A stretch of DNA of 64,000 bases from Phytophthora colocasiae (taxonomy: Eukaryota > Oomycota > Peronosporomycetes > Peronosporales > Peronosporaceae). The number at the start of each line of letters is the position of its first letter. The stretch's first letter is position 1. Under the pieces are notes generated by a model. That model made no database searches and was not told the origin of the DNA. It saw nothing but the letters and a program-made list of their open reading frames with translations. This document shows, piece by piece, positions 30,959 through 42,457 of the stretch. The stretch covers positions 1,546,736-1,610,735 of the forward strand of contig JAGKQI010000078.1 in the NCBI GenBank assembly GCA_018806915.1, in the 5' to 3' direction. The translations under genes were made by a program, and so were the position numbers.

Positions 30959-31179
30959 ACTTAAATAATAAACTCATACATTTTATACCTCTCATTTCAC
31001 ATATTATTAATTGTTGTATATTTGGTGGCTGTAGTACCAGGGAAACCTCAGTGAGGGTAAAACCTATTGGATGCAGTGAGTAAACCCTACGATAAGGGAA
31101 AAACCTCACGCTGTCCTGTGACTCATTGGTAATGTGAAGTGGTATATATATGTACGGGATAATTCTTATATATTCAGTT

Positions 31180-34100
31180 TTATGCTAGTTCAGTTATCGA
31201 TTGCATTCCTAGTTTTCGTCTTAGGCTACGGAACTGATGTTTGTCAAGTGACTTAGTAAAGATGTCTGCTACCATTGATTTGGTGTTGCAGTATACGACG
31301 CTGAATTCATGTCGCTCTACTTTTTCTTGAACAAAATGGTATCGGATGTCGATGTGTTTCGATCGTCCGTGTAGTTCCGGGTTGCTAGCAATTTTGATGC
31401 AGCTTTGATTGTCCTCCATGATGACAGTTGGTTTACTTGTCGCAAACCCAAGCTCTTTCAGTAACAGCTTGAGGAAGATTACCTCTTGCATGCAATGGCA
31501 CAGTGCGATGTACTCAGCCTCTGTTGTCGAGAGCACAACCGTATGGTGCTTCCTCGAAAGCCATGAAATCGGACTTGCTCCGATCATGGTGACATACCCA
31601 CCAACTGACCTTCTAGTGTCAGGGCAATTAGCATAGTCGGAGTCTGTGTAGGCCGTGAGATGATCAGCTAGGTTACTAGCATCAACCGACGTCGATCCAC
31701 CGAGTAGCAAACCGTGGTTAGTTGTACCAGATAGATATTTTAGACCTCTTACTACAGCTTTCCAGTGCTCCTTTCCAGGGTTCACTAAGAATTGGCTAAC
31801 TTCGCGCATGTAGTATGCTAGATCTGGGCGAGTGCCGACCATGAGATACATGAGACTGCCTACTACTTCTCTGTATGGGATGCCTTTCATAGCCTCCCTC
31901 TCTTCTTGGGTCTGAGGCTCCATGGCTTTTGTAAGCTTGATGCTGCGGTCTGAGGGCGTCGCAATAGAGTACGAAACAAGATGTTTGAACTTGTCGAGGA
32001 CATTTGTAGCATACGTTTGCTGGTGAATAAAGATTGTTCGGGCTTTACGGTTCCGTTCAATGGACCAGCCGAGAATGTACTTCACCTCCCCTAAATCTGT
32101 CATTGAAAATCTCTGTTTCAGGGCCGATTTAATGCGGCATACGAGGCTAACAGTGGGTGCTATGATAAGCAGGTCGTCCACATAGACAGCTATGTAGCAT
32201 ACTTGGCCATCTAAGGTTGCCATAAAGACGCAGCTGTCTTTAATCAATTTGTGAAAGCCGAGGCCCTCAAGGAAGGAGCACAGTGTCTGATACCAAATAC
32301 GAGGTGCTTGTTTAAGGCCGTAAAGGCTCTTTAGGAGTTTGCAGACAAGGTGCTCTTGACCAGCAGCAGCGAAACCTTCGGGCTGGGCCATGTAGATTTC
32401 TTCCGAGAGGAAGCCATTTAAGAAGGCTGTCTTCACATCCATCTGATGGACCTCGTAGTCTAGTAATGCTGCTATGACCAGGAGGAGGCGTAGGACCTCC
32501 ATCCTGATAACAGGAGAGAAGATCTCGGTGTAGTCAATGCCATATTGCTGTAGAAAGCCTTTAATAACTAGGCGTGCCTTAAACCGGTCGATTTCACCCG
32601 AGCCTGTGTACTTGACAACGAAGACCCACCGGTTTTGGAGAACACGGCGGCCTTTGGGTGGTGGGACTAGGACCCACGTTTCATTGTTCGTGAGTGACGC
32701 AAATTCAGATTCCGCAGCAATTCGCCATTGTCTAGCATAAGACGATTTCATGGCTGCTTTGTAGGACTTAGGCTCAGGCACATACCGAATAGCAAGCAGA
32801 CTAAGAGTTGGAGTTGTACGTTCATCGTTTTCTCGAGTATCCTCCTCTGACGTCAGCTCTGTAAGGTTGACTGCTTCCTCGTATCGAGGACGTTTAGCAG
32901 GGGACTGTGGAGGTGTTGAAGACGTCTCCGTCACAAAAGAGTAGATGATTTCGCCTCGGTCATTAGCATCGGTGGCATTGCTCAGCGGAGTCGGCGTCGC
33001 TGCAGGTGTTATAAGGGGTGGGACAGCAGGTCCGACCTTCGGGGGACAGCTTGATCCGACCCTTGGGGATTGGCTGGTTTGAATATTGGACGTGGGACTA
33101 TCACCAGACGGAGCAGTATCAACCAGATGAGTAGGTAGCGGCAATGGATCGGGTGTGTCGTCGACATCCGCAAGAGTTGGAAAGCTGTCTTCCTGAAAGA
33201 CGACGTCACGGCTGTAAACAATGGCCTTCGTTGAAACGTCCATGAGGCGATACCCCTTTTTGTGACTAGGAATGCCTAGATATAGACATAGCTTTGCTCG
33301 TGCATCTAGCTTATCCCTGTAGATGTCATTGATGTGCGCGTATACAGCACACCCAAACACCTTCAGGTATTGCACACTCGGTTTGCGATTGTGCCATAGC
33401 TCATAGGGACTGCAAGTGTAGGTGTTCTCACTCGGTGTCATGTTAAGTAGTGTAGTAGCGTGACTGACACATTCTGCCCAGAGCGGTTTGGGTAGTTTGG
33501 CATCAAGTAGGAGGGCACGTACACGTTCCATAATCGTGCGCATGCGCCGCTCAGCGACCCCGTTTTGCTGTGGTGTGTAAGCGTTCGTAAATTGCGCATG
33601 AGTTCCGTATCGTTTAAAGATAATGCGGCCTAACTTCTCGTACTCCTTCGCATTATCAGCTTGAAAGACCTGAACATCCAAGTCCGGGGTAGGACCTGGA
33701 TATTCTAGGGTGTGCACATCAGAGCGGAAGATGTTTAAGGCTTTCATTCGGAAGTCTTCGTAGCAAGAGTAAAGTTGACTCCGAGTCTTAATAGGGTACG
33801 CAAACATGTATCGCGTAAAGTCATCAATGAAGATGACAAAGTAGCGACAACCGCTGAGACTAAAAACGGGTAATGGTCCACAGATATCAGAATGCACTTT
33901 GTGCAACGGCATTGAAGCACGTTCAACACGTTTATTGGAGGGAAATGCAGCGCGGTGTGACTTCGCGTAAGTACATGCAGAGCAAAAGAAATTGTCTGTA
34001 GGAACTCTGGTGTTGGCATCAAGTCCGTGGATGGCTTGGTCCTTAGTGAGCGCCTGTAAGACACGAATATTAGGATGACCGAGTCTTTTGTGCAAGAGCA

Positions 34101-35852
34101 TAATAGCAGTGGACTTACCAGACGTAGCCACGTGGGCTTCTTGCTTCTGGATCGGCGTGGCCGTAAACTGGTACAGCTTCGCAGTGGTTGACTTCTTCGC
34201 CTTGAGGTTGAAGCGGTGTTCGGTCTGAACCGTGCACACGGCTCGCTGGAACGTGAAACGGAAGTCGTGTTCCACAGCGGCAGCAACTGACAACAGGTTG
34301 TAGTGAAGCTGTGGTGCGTAAAGTACGTCACGCAACGTCAGCTGTCGCTGACCTCCCTTAGAATCGGTCACCTGAAGGACGACATCACCTGTGCCTTCAA
34401 TGGGTATCTCTGATTTCCCACCGACCGTAATTGTGCCAGTAGCTGGAGTCCTCGAAACGAACCACTCGGCATGCTGGGTGACGTGGCTAGTGCAGCCCGA
34501 GTCGACCGTCCAGCTGGAGTCGAAGGTGGTTGATGCTTGAGCCGTTAGGCTGATAGCGGGCGGAACAGGCTTCACCACTGTCACGACAGCGATGCGAGCT
34601 TCTTCACGGCGGGACTGATCGTATCCACCTTCATCACGACGAGATTGCTGATTTCCCTTGCTATTGTTGTCGCTGTTGTTGCCACCCCGTCCGCCGTTGG
34701 TCCGACCTCGACCGCCTGTCTTCCAGGATCCACGTCCACGACCGGAGTTGTTCCCACGTCGTTCGTAGGGGTGGGACCGGTTAGAGTTCCCACCGCGGAA
34801 CTCAAAATTCGCAGGCAGGACAGTTCCTGCCTTCACAGTACCATCCCGAAGGTCTTTTTGCAGCCCGCGACATTGCCGAATATCATGGCGAGGCTTCTGG
34901 CAGTAGCTGCAGATCTGGCTGTCGACCTCCGTACGTACCGGGGTTTGGGCTGGAGCAATGAGAGCTCGCTCTCCCTTGGTAGTACGGCTTTCAGGGGTAC
35001 CCTTCGCCAGAGTGTAACGCGTCTCAGCCTCCATTTTGCGGATCTTGTCCTCGATGCTCGTCTTGAGCTCGTCATACGGGATATACTTCCGGTTACCTTT
35101 CCAAATGCGCAGGTCGTCCTTCCAGGACGCTGGCATAGAGTGGAACAGGTAGACAGACTTTTGTCCGTCAGTGAGGACCGATTCGGTCGCCTTGGACGCG
35201 GCTCGCATCGCGTCTTCGAGGATGAGAAAGAACTCGTTCACGTCGCTCCCTTCCTCGTACTTGGTTTCCATGAGGAAGTGCAGAATATAGTACGGGTCGC
35301 CATGGAACGCGGCACCCTCGTACTTCTTGCAGATGGCTTGGAAGATGTCGTAGGCCGTGGTGAGGTTCTTGACCAGACGTATGTGCGTGTCATCCATCGT
35401 CTTCATCAGGAATGACTTGGTCTGCGCCTCCATGCGGCGGAGGCGGCGGGAAGACAGTGGCACGCGCTTTTCCTTAGCTGACCGACGCTGCGACTTGCGC
35501 TGCGAAAACGGGCGTACCGGGGAGGGTGGCATGGGCTTCACACTGGTCTTGGCATCGTCATCACCGCCGGACGCGTCTTCGCCAGAGCTTGGCTCGTAGT
35601 CGACAGCTTGCGAGTCATAATCGGCTGGCGAGGAGACCGTAGGGACGCCGTCGGCAGAGTCGGACATCTCGCTGTCGGACGAATCTTCGTCATCGTCGTC
35701 ACTGCTTAACCCGTCGTAGTCCTTCTTCGTGACGAACCCGAGTAGGTGCTTGCCATCAAGTGATGCCGTTTCACTCGGGCCTTCCACACGTCGTAGTTCC
35801 TTGAGCCGGAAAGCCGGGGGAAGTCGTCACTTGAGGCTCGGCTGGGACTCAT
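31180..35852 (-). CDS. Copia-2 gag-pol polyprotein, nearly intact
   Basis: From about 35787 to the stop at 31180 one frame is open for 1535 codons. Gag comes first, then a zinc knuckle CSYCQKPRHDIRQC, protease 'WTVDSGCTSHVT', integrase ('HKRLGHPNIRVLQAL', 'HSDICGPL', 'QADNAKEY', 'QQNGVAERRM'), reverse transcriptase with 'YVDDLLI', and RNase H ('LTAYTDSDYANC', 'LSTTEAEYIAL', 'MEDNQSCIKIA'). The natural start is probably the ATG at 35850-35852 inside the primer site, giving 'MSPSRASSDDFPRLSGSRNY'. That frame runs out of register with the long frame near 35770. The long frame itself begins at GTG, so a small indel has probably disabled gag initiation. Confidence 0.9.
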
Positions 35853-35856
35853 AACC
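35844..35856 (-). promoter_or_regulatory. Copia-2 primer-binding site, overlapping the gag start codon
   Basis: On the minus strand the LTR is followed by GGTTATGAGTCCC, matching the complement of the initiator tRNA-Met anticodon arm with one difference. The ATG within it (35852-35850) starts gag, as in Copia-1. Confidence 0.7.
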
Positions 35857-36113
35857 TGTTGCTGGGGTAGACTTTAGCGCTTGGTAGAAGGACGTTGTAG
35901 AGATGCTGTGAAAGAAGAAGTAAGATTAATTTGCTTAGAACCGCTGAGGTTCATTAGATTCTAGTATCAAGTAGCCAAAGTTCCTGTGTAGAACTTCAGC
36001 TACCAGTCATTTACTTTACATGTATTACATATTGGAGTCACAAGTACCGTGTCCCTTCAGTATGAGATTGTAGAGGGAACGGTGAGGTTGCTCAGACGAG
36101 CCTAACCCCAACA
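35857..36113 (-). repeat. Copia-2 5' LTR
   Basis: 257 bp, no difference seen from the 3' LTR at 29464-29720. Followed by the target duplication CGTAC. Confidence 0.92.
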
Positions 36114-36245
36114 CGTACAATAACAATAGTAGACCGCGTACTATTAGGTATTCTACGTTAGGTGCTACCTTCTTGTGTACACTCACTGGAGACAATCAGC
36201 TGAAAATGGTCTATGTAGTTGCAATTTCGACGGAAAATTTCGAAG

Positions 36246-39200
36246 ACTTGCGAGCTAGGGGGCAAAAGAAGTTATATTATCGATTAGACTTTCTCAACTG
36301 TAGTGTACCCCTTTTGTAACCCTGGTTACATCTGCATATCTGTGCCGAAGAGTAGCAGCATCTTTACTGGCGTGAGACTATTCTCTTCTATCTGCAAGTG
36401 CCCCACCTGATGCTTCTCGTAGGCTTATGTCTCTTCATGCATTGGCATGACTCGTAATGTATCTCTGTGTTTCTCGAAAGTTACCCTCGGTAACGACTTT
36501 GTGAACATATCTGCAACATTGTCTGCACTTGCAATTTTCTTCACTTCAATTTCGTGTTGCTCTTGCTTCTCACGAATAAAGTGGTGTCTGATATCTATAT
36601 GCTTTGTTCGTGAATGAAATTCTGGGTTCTTTGCAATTTTCAATGCACTAGCATTGTCCACATAGACATCAGTCGTCTCTGGCTGCTTCTTCAGCAGTTC
36701 TCTGCTCATCATTCTCAAATGTATAATCTCTTGTACTAACATGCTCAATGAGATGTACTCTGCCTCAGTGGTGTGCAAAGCCACAGTCTTTTCTGCTTGA
36801 CTGCACCACGACACTAAGCTTTCACCGAGCATCGTCACATACCCTGCAATCGAATGTCGATCGGGATGGCTAGCAAAATCTGCGTCACTAAACGCTATCA
36901 TCTTTAGCTGCAAGGGGCTACCAATGTGTTTGGTTCCGCCAAGCACTAATCCATAGTCTTTGTCTGTTTCAAATACCTCATGATAGTCTTTACTGCTCGC
37001 CACTGAGCGATTCCTGGGTTCGCTAAGAACTGACTGCATTCCCTTACTGCGAATGCTATATCTGGCCGTGTCCCGAGCATTAGATACATCAGGGAGCCTA
37101 CGGCAGCTCTGTACGGCTTTCCTTTCATGAGTTCTACCTCATCTCGATCACTTGCGCACAACTCTTTTGTTAATAGTAACTCTGGCTTACTAGGAATCCG
37201 TACCCCATTACACGTGCTCATGCCAAATTTTTCTAGCAACTTCTCCGTGTACTTCCTTTGTGAGATTCTAATCTCTCTTTGCTTCTGTCTCTCTGAATTT
37301 CCCAGCCCAGAATATAGTGAACAGGACCAAGGTCTTTCATCTTGAAGCGTGATTCAAGCATCTTCTTAAATTCATTCACTGTATCTGATGTGGTGCAAAC
37401 AATAGCAGATCGTCCACATAGATAGCAATGAAGCAAGGTGCTCCTTTCACAAACTTCACTCCCACACATGCCTCTGTCTGCAGCATGGTGAATCCGTTCT
37501 TCTCTAACCACTCTCTCAAAACTCTGTACCACACTCGTGGAGCTTGCTTAAGTCCATAGAGTGATTTCTTCAGTCTACAAACATGATCCGGCTTTCTGGG
37601 ATCTGAAAAACCTTCTGGCTGCTCCATGAATACAGTGACATCTAGTTCACCGTTCAAGAACGCTGTTGTTACGTCCATCTGATGGACCTCATAGTCTTGT
37701 ACAGCAGCGAATCCAAGCAAGAACCGCAGCGATTCGAATCGAACAACTGGAGCAAATACCTCTAGGTAGTCAACCCCGTACTCTTGCAAATAGCCTTTAA
37801 TCACTAACCGAGCTTTGTACCTCTCGATTGATCCATTTGCTCGATACTTGACACGAAACACCCATCTACTCCTCAGTATTTTCATCCCTGGTGTTCGCGG
37901 AACGAGCTCCCATGTCAAATTCTCCATGAGGGAGTCGTATTCTCCTTGCACTGCTTGTTTCCACTGCATAAACTCACCAGATGCCATTGCTTCTTCCAAT
38001 GTTACTGGCTCTTCAATCACTCTTGCAGACATCACTACTACTTCAGCATGCCACTTATTCATGACACTCTTCACAAAGTCCTTACGAGCTCTCTCATCAC
38101 TTGACTCTATCTCTTTTGTCATTAAGACAAAGTCATTCATCCACCTTGGTGGCTTACTCTGACGTCCACTGCGAGTGACTGTCAGCTCAATGTGAGTTCT
38201 CACACTATCACTATCTTCTTCCTCTTTAAATACCTCTCTTAATCCTTTTCTCTTTCGTTTGATCGTGTCTTCTGTCTTTCTACTCGATTCTGAACGAGCT
38301 GCTGTCATTGTGTTAGGCTTCAGGTGGCTTTGACCAAACACCTGCTCGGATGCTTCGTGCTGCACTACACGATCAACTGCTACAGGTACTGATCTCTCAT
38401 CCTCAGACCTTCCACGCTTCTTCAGCGGCATGTCTGGATGCTCGTCAGATTCTGTAGTACTTCCAATAGCCCCACCTCTTCTAGGAACCCCAGCACTCGG
38501 GCGTTTAGAGAGTATACTTCCTCTCTCTCGATGCTTAGCTGGTTTTGGATCGATCCGCACTATACTTTCCACATTGATCGGACGTGGAATCTCCAAGCGA
38601 TCTTGGTCTTCTACACCAATTCCAAGTAATCTGCAGCCAGTGTCTGTCATAGAGTCGGCTTGGCTATCGACAATATACTGCACACCGTCACCAAGTTCAA
38701 TGTCTCCGTCAGTGTCTTTCACCTCGCTGGAATGGTCACCAGGAGCGTGCTGTACACTGCTGCTGTCACCACTGTTCTCAATTGGCAGCAAATAGTTGTA
38801 GAGGTGGGCAATTGCTTCATGGTCATCAAAGCTTTCTCCTAGAGAATCTCCTGCACGTCTCTTCTGCTGTTGTCTTTGCTTTCGCTCACGAATGAGCTTT
38901 TTGTTCTTCTTTGCTTGCTCAATGGAGGGCAACTTCGGAAAACGACTTTCGTCGAACAGAACAGTGTGGCTGTACACCGGCTTCAACGTCTCGCAGTCCA
39001 AAAGTTTGTAGCCTCTTCGATCTCTTGGATATCCCACAAAGATCATCTTCCTGGTGCGCTTTTCCAATTTCTTTCTCTTGTCGCTCTCCAGGAATACATA
39101 CGCAAGACAACCAAACACACGAAGGTGCTTTAGTGGAGGACTACTTCCAAACCACATCTTGTAGGGAGATTCCGCCTTGTTTGCTCGAGCTGGTAGCAAA

Positions 39201-41579
39201 TTCACACAGTACGCACTCGTGACGGCAGCTTCACCCCACATTTGCTCTAACAAATTTCCTTCGAACAGCACACAACGTATTCTCTCTGCAATGGTCCTTA
39301 TCATCCGCTCTGCAATACCGTTATGCTCAGGAGTTTTCTTCACTGTCAACGTGCAATCCATTCCCAGCTCTTTCTCACAGATGTCTTTCAGCTTCACAAA
39401 TTCTTTTGCTGAATCCATGTTGAGGCACTTCATCTTCATATTCTTTTGTCGCTCAACATTCAGTCGGTACTGTCGAAATATCTCATAGATCTCCTTTCTT
39501 TCATGCATGACAAACACGCTTACAAAGCGGCTAGCTTCGTCAACAAACACACAGAAGTAGCGACAACCGGAGTATGAGGGTGTTTGATACGGCCCCCAAG
39601 TATCTGAGTGTGCTTTTTCACCGATCTGCCACTCCCTCTCTGTTCGTCTGACCCGATCCTTGAAAGACTTACGCGTCATCTTGCTCTCGATGCACGCCTC
39701 GCACTCTCTACGCTCAAGTGCCTTAACACTGATAACTCCAGTCTGTTCCATTTCGTCACGCATGATCATTTCAAACGCATTTCGACCTGGATGTCCAAGC
39801 CGCTTGTGCCACAAAAGAATCTCACTCTTTACATCCGCACTGGCGGCTGCACAAATTGCAGTTGGCCATTCTTCTTGAATTGTGTTCAATCTCAAAATGT
39901 ACAACTTGCTCGCTGGAGACAAGTTTGCGTGCACAACTCCACCATCACCGGCAATTACCGTAGCATAGGCTGGATTATCAAAGTGCACGGCTAAGTGGTC
40001 TGTACCACGCATTGCAACTTGCATTCGGACTGAAAACAGGTTGAATTGGATCGTCGGAACATAGTATACGTTCCGGAGCCACAACGTCTTCTTCCCTTGA
40101 TTTGTATCCACTGTGACTCTCTTTGTCTCCAATACCCATGACTTGTAGCTCATGCTTACCACCGACTTCTACTGCGGCTGAAATCGGACAGTAATTAACA
40201 AGAGAATCCTTCGAGTACGTCATGTGTCGTGTGGCTGCTGAATCCAGAATCAATCGTTGCTCTTTGTCTTCATTCCGTAGCACCTAGCATCAATTGCCAT
40301 AATTGCTGACTCCGAGCTTGATCTCGAGCTATCGTCTCTTGACATCATGGCTTTCTCGCCATTGTCACGCTTTCGATACTTCCGCGAATCACTACGAGAA
40401 TAGCGACCATCATTGTCCTTGCCATCTCTACTTCTCTTTCTGTCCCCGTCTCGTTTTCGGTCTCTATCTCGCTCGCGATCTCTGTCTTGTCTTCGAGTTG
40501 GATCTCGATCATCATCGTGAAAGTCACGTCGTGATCTGCATGGCAGTGGATGTCTCCACCCGTGATCCTGCTTCTCACGATAAATTCTGCAGTCACGGAT
40601 ATAGTGTCCTCCGCATATGGCAGTGAAGACATTTCTTTTCTTCCTTGTCTTTGTACTTTGACTCTTGTCACTTCCACAGTTTTACCTTTCGACACCAATG
40701 CTGACTCACTTTGATGCTTGGCGTCTGAGTCCTGCCCTTGTAACTGTTCTTGTCTCTCAATTTCCAAGTACGAACTCTCCAGCAGCTCCACAAGCTTATC
40801 AAACTCAAGCTCTGTGCTCTCTGCTAAAGAATGTACTAGATACGGGCGTAAAATGTTCTCAAACTTTGTCATTTAGGTACCATCACTAAGATGTAAGGCT
40901 TCAAAGAGTCTTGTAAAGGCAAACCCATGTTCTCAAGCTTCGTGAAGCCCTGCTTCAGCTCCTCGATAAACACTAGTAAGTTCTTTCCCTTCTCGTACTT
41001 CATCTCCATAACTGCACGGAGCTGGTGCACTAGTGATAACTTCGTCGCACCTACGAACATCTTCCTCAGCCGTTCAAGTACCCCAAATGGCGTAGACTCA
41101 TCTTCCACTGTCTTGGAAAGATCTGGCGACAACGTCTTGTCAATCTTCCAGCGTGCGTCCTTCCTGCGCTTCATGTGAACCTTGTACTCATCCGGCTGTT
41201 CGTCTTGTGACGGTACATCTTCAGGCTTTGTGCAGAAGTCTTCCCATAGGCCTTTAGCATCCAACTTGAGCTTCAGACGGCTATACCAGCCATTGAAGTC
41301 GCTGCTCTGATCTTCCAGTACAGGAACTGCATAGCCTCTCTGTCTGGCTTTCTTCTCTTCCGACATGGTGAGGGAAATGACTGATACACAGTAGGAACCT
41401 CCTTCGAGTCTTTGGGCTCAGAACCACTTGCGAGCTAGGGGGCAAAAGAAGTTATATTATCGATTAGACTTTCTCAACTGTAGTGTACCCCTTTTGTAAC
41501 CCTGGTTACATCTGCATATCTGTGCCGAAGAGTAGCAGCATCTTTACTGGCGTGAGACTATTCTCTTCTATCTGCAAGT
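36246..41579 (-). mobile_element. Copia-3 LTR retrotransposon, short identical LTRs, broken coding
   Basis: The LTRs are only 154 bp (36246-36399 and 41426-41579), identical by eye, with inverted ends ACTTGC and GCAAGT. A GAAG duplication flanks them (36242-36245, 41580-41583). A purine tract (AGGTGGGG on the minus strand) adjoins the 3' LTR. Inside the 5' LTR the minus strand reads GGTTCTGAGCCC, one base off the anticodon-arm primer site of Copia-1. Coding runs minus. Confidence 0.9.
36425..41366 (-). pseudogene. Copia-3 gag-pol polyprotein with several frameshifts
   Basis: Gag begins at ATG 41364-41366 ('MSEEKKARQRGYAVPVLEDQ') and breaks at about 40870. A zinc-knuckle segment with 'ICGGHYIRDC' lies in another frame near 40600. 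The protease motif is altered to 'LDSAATRHMT' (40283-39978), with Ala where Gly is usual. Integrase and the first half of reverse transcriptase share one 928-codon frame (40162-37376: 'HKRLGHPGRNAFEMI', 'HSDTWGPY', 'NMDSAKEFV', 'PEHNGIAERM', 'YVDDLLLF'). The rest of RT and RNase H lies in three more frames (37532-36425, 'VALHTTEAEYISL'). At least five frame breaks exclude autonomy. Confidence 0.88.
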
Positions 41580-41583
41580 GAAG

Positions 41584-42091
41584 TAAGTTTTTATAACAAC
41601 AACGACACTTGGGAATCAATAACACTTTTGTTTCACGGAATATCTACCCACTCTGGAACAAGTTCTTGCCGTCCACGAGCGGGACCAGAAGAGAGTTTTC
41701 AGCCAAATCGGATGTGAACTATGGCTAGTAATCTGATCGTAATACAAAACTACTACTACGTAGTATGAGCCAACGGTTGGTTACGAACTGTATGCCGTCA
41801 CTCACCTCTTGTTCTCTCCATCTACCTCTGATCGCGTGATGCCTAAAGAGCCACGCAATCAGCGAATACAGTACCAACCTCTTTGAAAATCTATCACTGT
41901 CAAGTCAGGAGCCTATACCAGTAGCTTAGCTTCAGTTTCAATCTTACAGCTCCATTTATCTGAATCCGACCGTAATACTAGGATGACCAAACTGATTGGG
42001 AACTCAGCTCCCACAGCTCTCTTTACCTAGAGTTCTGGTCAGTTCCAAATTCCCAGCCTTCCACGCAAGCCTTTTCATCTAGATCACCACC
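41584..42091. other. Promoter region of the effector-like gene
   Basis: About 500 bp without a gene. The last 100 nt are C/T-rich (TCTTTACC, CCTTTTCATC), as often seen before oomycete start codons, and the start codon sits in ACCACCATGG. No other feature seen. Confidence 0.5.
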
Positions 42092-42457
42092 ATGGAATCA
42101 AAAACAATAATCAACCTGCTCCTACTGTTGGTTATCACTCTTGCTGCGAGTAGTGAGAGCTTCGTCCAAGCTAAAGCCGTAACCCTCGTTCAATCCAACG
42201 CTCAAGAGCACCCCGATTTAAATACCGACACCCTCCGGATTCTCAAGACCAGCAAAAATGAAATCGGTAATGAAGACAGTGCCGATACGTACGACGAAGA
42301 TGAAGAGAGAATTGCCGGTCTTAGCAAGCTGAAGGCTATATTCCAGAAGAACCCCGATGCTGCACTATCGTTGGGGAAGAATTCTGGACTGGGGAAAGCT
42401 CTAGCTGGAAACACCGATCCCGCGTACATCCGAGCTAACAGTCAAGTCCGTTCGTAG
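42092..42457 (+). CDS. Secreted RxLR-dEER-like effector candidate, truncated
   Basis: 121 aa. Residues 1-28 form a signal peptide (a basic start, then LLLLLVITLAASS). A variant translocation motif RILK (about 49-52) is followed by an acidic stretch and DEER-like 'DEDEERI' (about 67-73), the order seen in oomycete RxLR effectors; the last Arg of RxLR is Lys here. The C-terminal part ('GLSKLKAIFQKNPDAAL') is helical. The stop at 42455-42457 lies in an arm of a large palindrome. The paralogue at 54671-55180 keeps reading into a membrane-like helix, and a matching tail survives after the palindrome (42652-42724). The gene is therefore probably shortened by about 60 residues. Host target unknown. 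Confidence 0.7.
   Translation: MESKTIINLLLLLVITLAASSESFVQAKAVTLVQSNAQEHPDLNTDTLRILKTSKNEIGNEDSADTYDEDEERIAGLSKLKAIFQKNPDAALSLGKNSGLGKALAGNTDPAYIRANSQVRS

Larger units (their letters stand above)
29464..36113 (-). mobile_element. Copia-2 LTR retrotransposon, young, with an antisense accessory ORF
   Basis: Two 257-bp LTRs (29464-29720 and 35857-36113) are identical by eye, begin TGTTG and end CAACA, and are flanked by the 5-bp duplication CGTAC (29459-29463, 36114-36118). Pol reads on the minus strand. Between the pol stop (31180) and the 3' LTR lies 1.46 kb holding a plus-strand ORF (29963-30958). A purine-rich tract (AGGGAGGC on the minus strand) adjoins the 3' LTR. The element is 6650 bp and is inserted in a pogo-like element. 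Confidence 0.93.
28853..36158. mobile_element. 651-bp pogo-like element split by Copia-2
   Basis: Terminal inverted repeats of 26 bp with one mismatch (outer bases ACGTAGAATACC) lie at 28853-28878 and 36133-36158, with TA outside (28851-28852, 36159-36160). Without Copia-2 the element is about 651 bp. A 17-bp direct repeat CCCTACGAATTGAACGC occurs at 28893-28909 and 29435-29451. Coding remnants at 29058-29335 fit the C-terminus of a pogo/DDE_1 transposase ('SWMSSAWRQVPDSVVQKSIG', and in another frame 'NELLDALDEICIDE' then stop). This tail resembles that of the element at 6632-7315. Confidence 0.7.

Noticed and set aside
34645..35415. Plus-strand ORF of 256 codons
   Set aside because: Antisense shadow of Copia-2 gag; unlike the 29963-30958 ORF it has no domain signature and overlaps real coding.
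36246..36399. TG...CA definition of the Copia-3 LTR (36249-36396)
   Set aside because: That choice leaves no matching target duplication; the ACTTGC...GCAAGT limits give GAAG on both sides.
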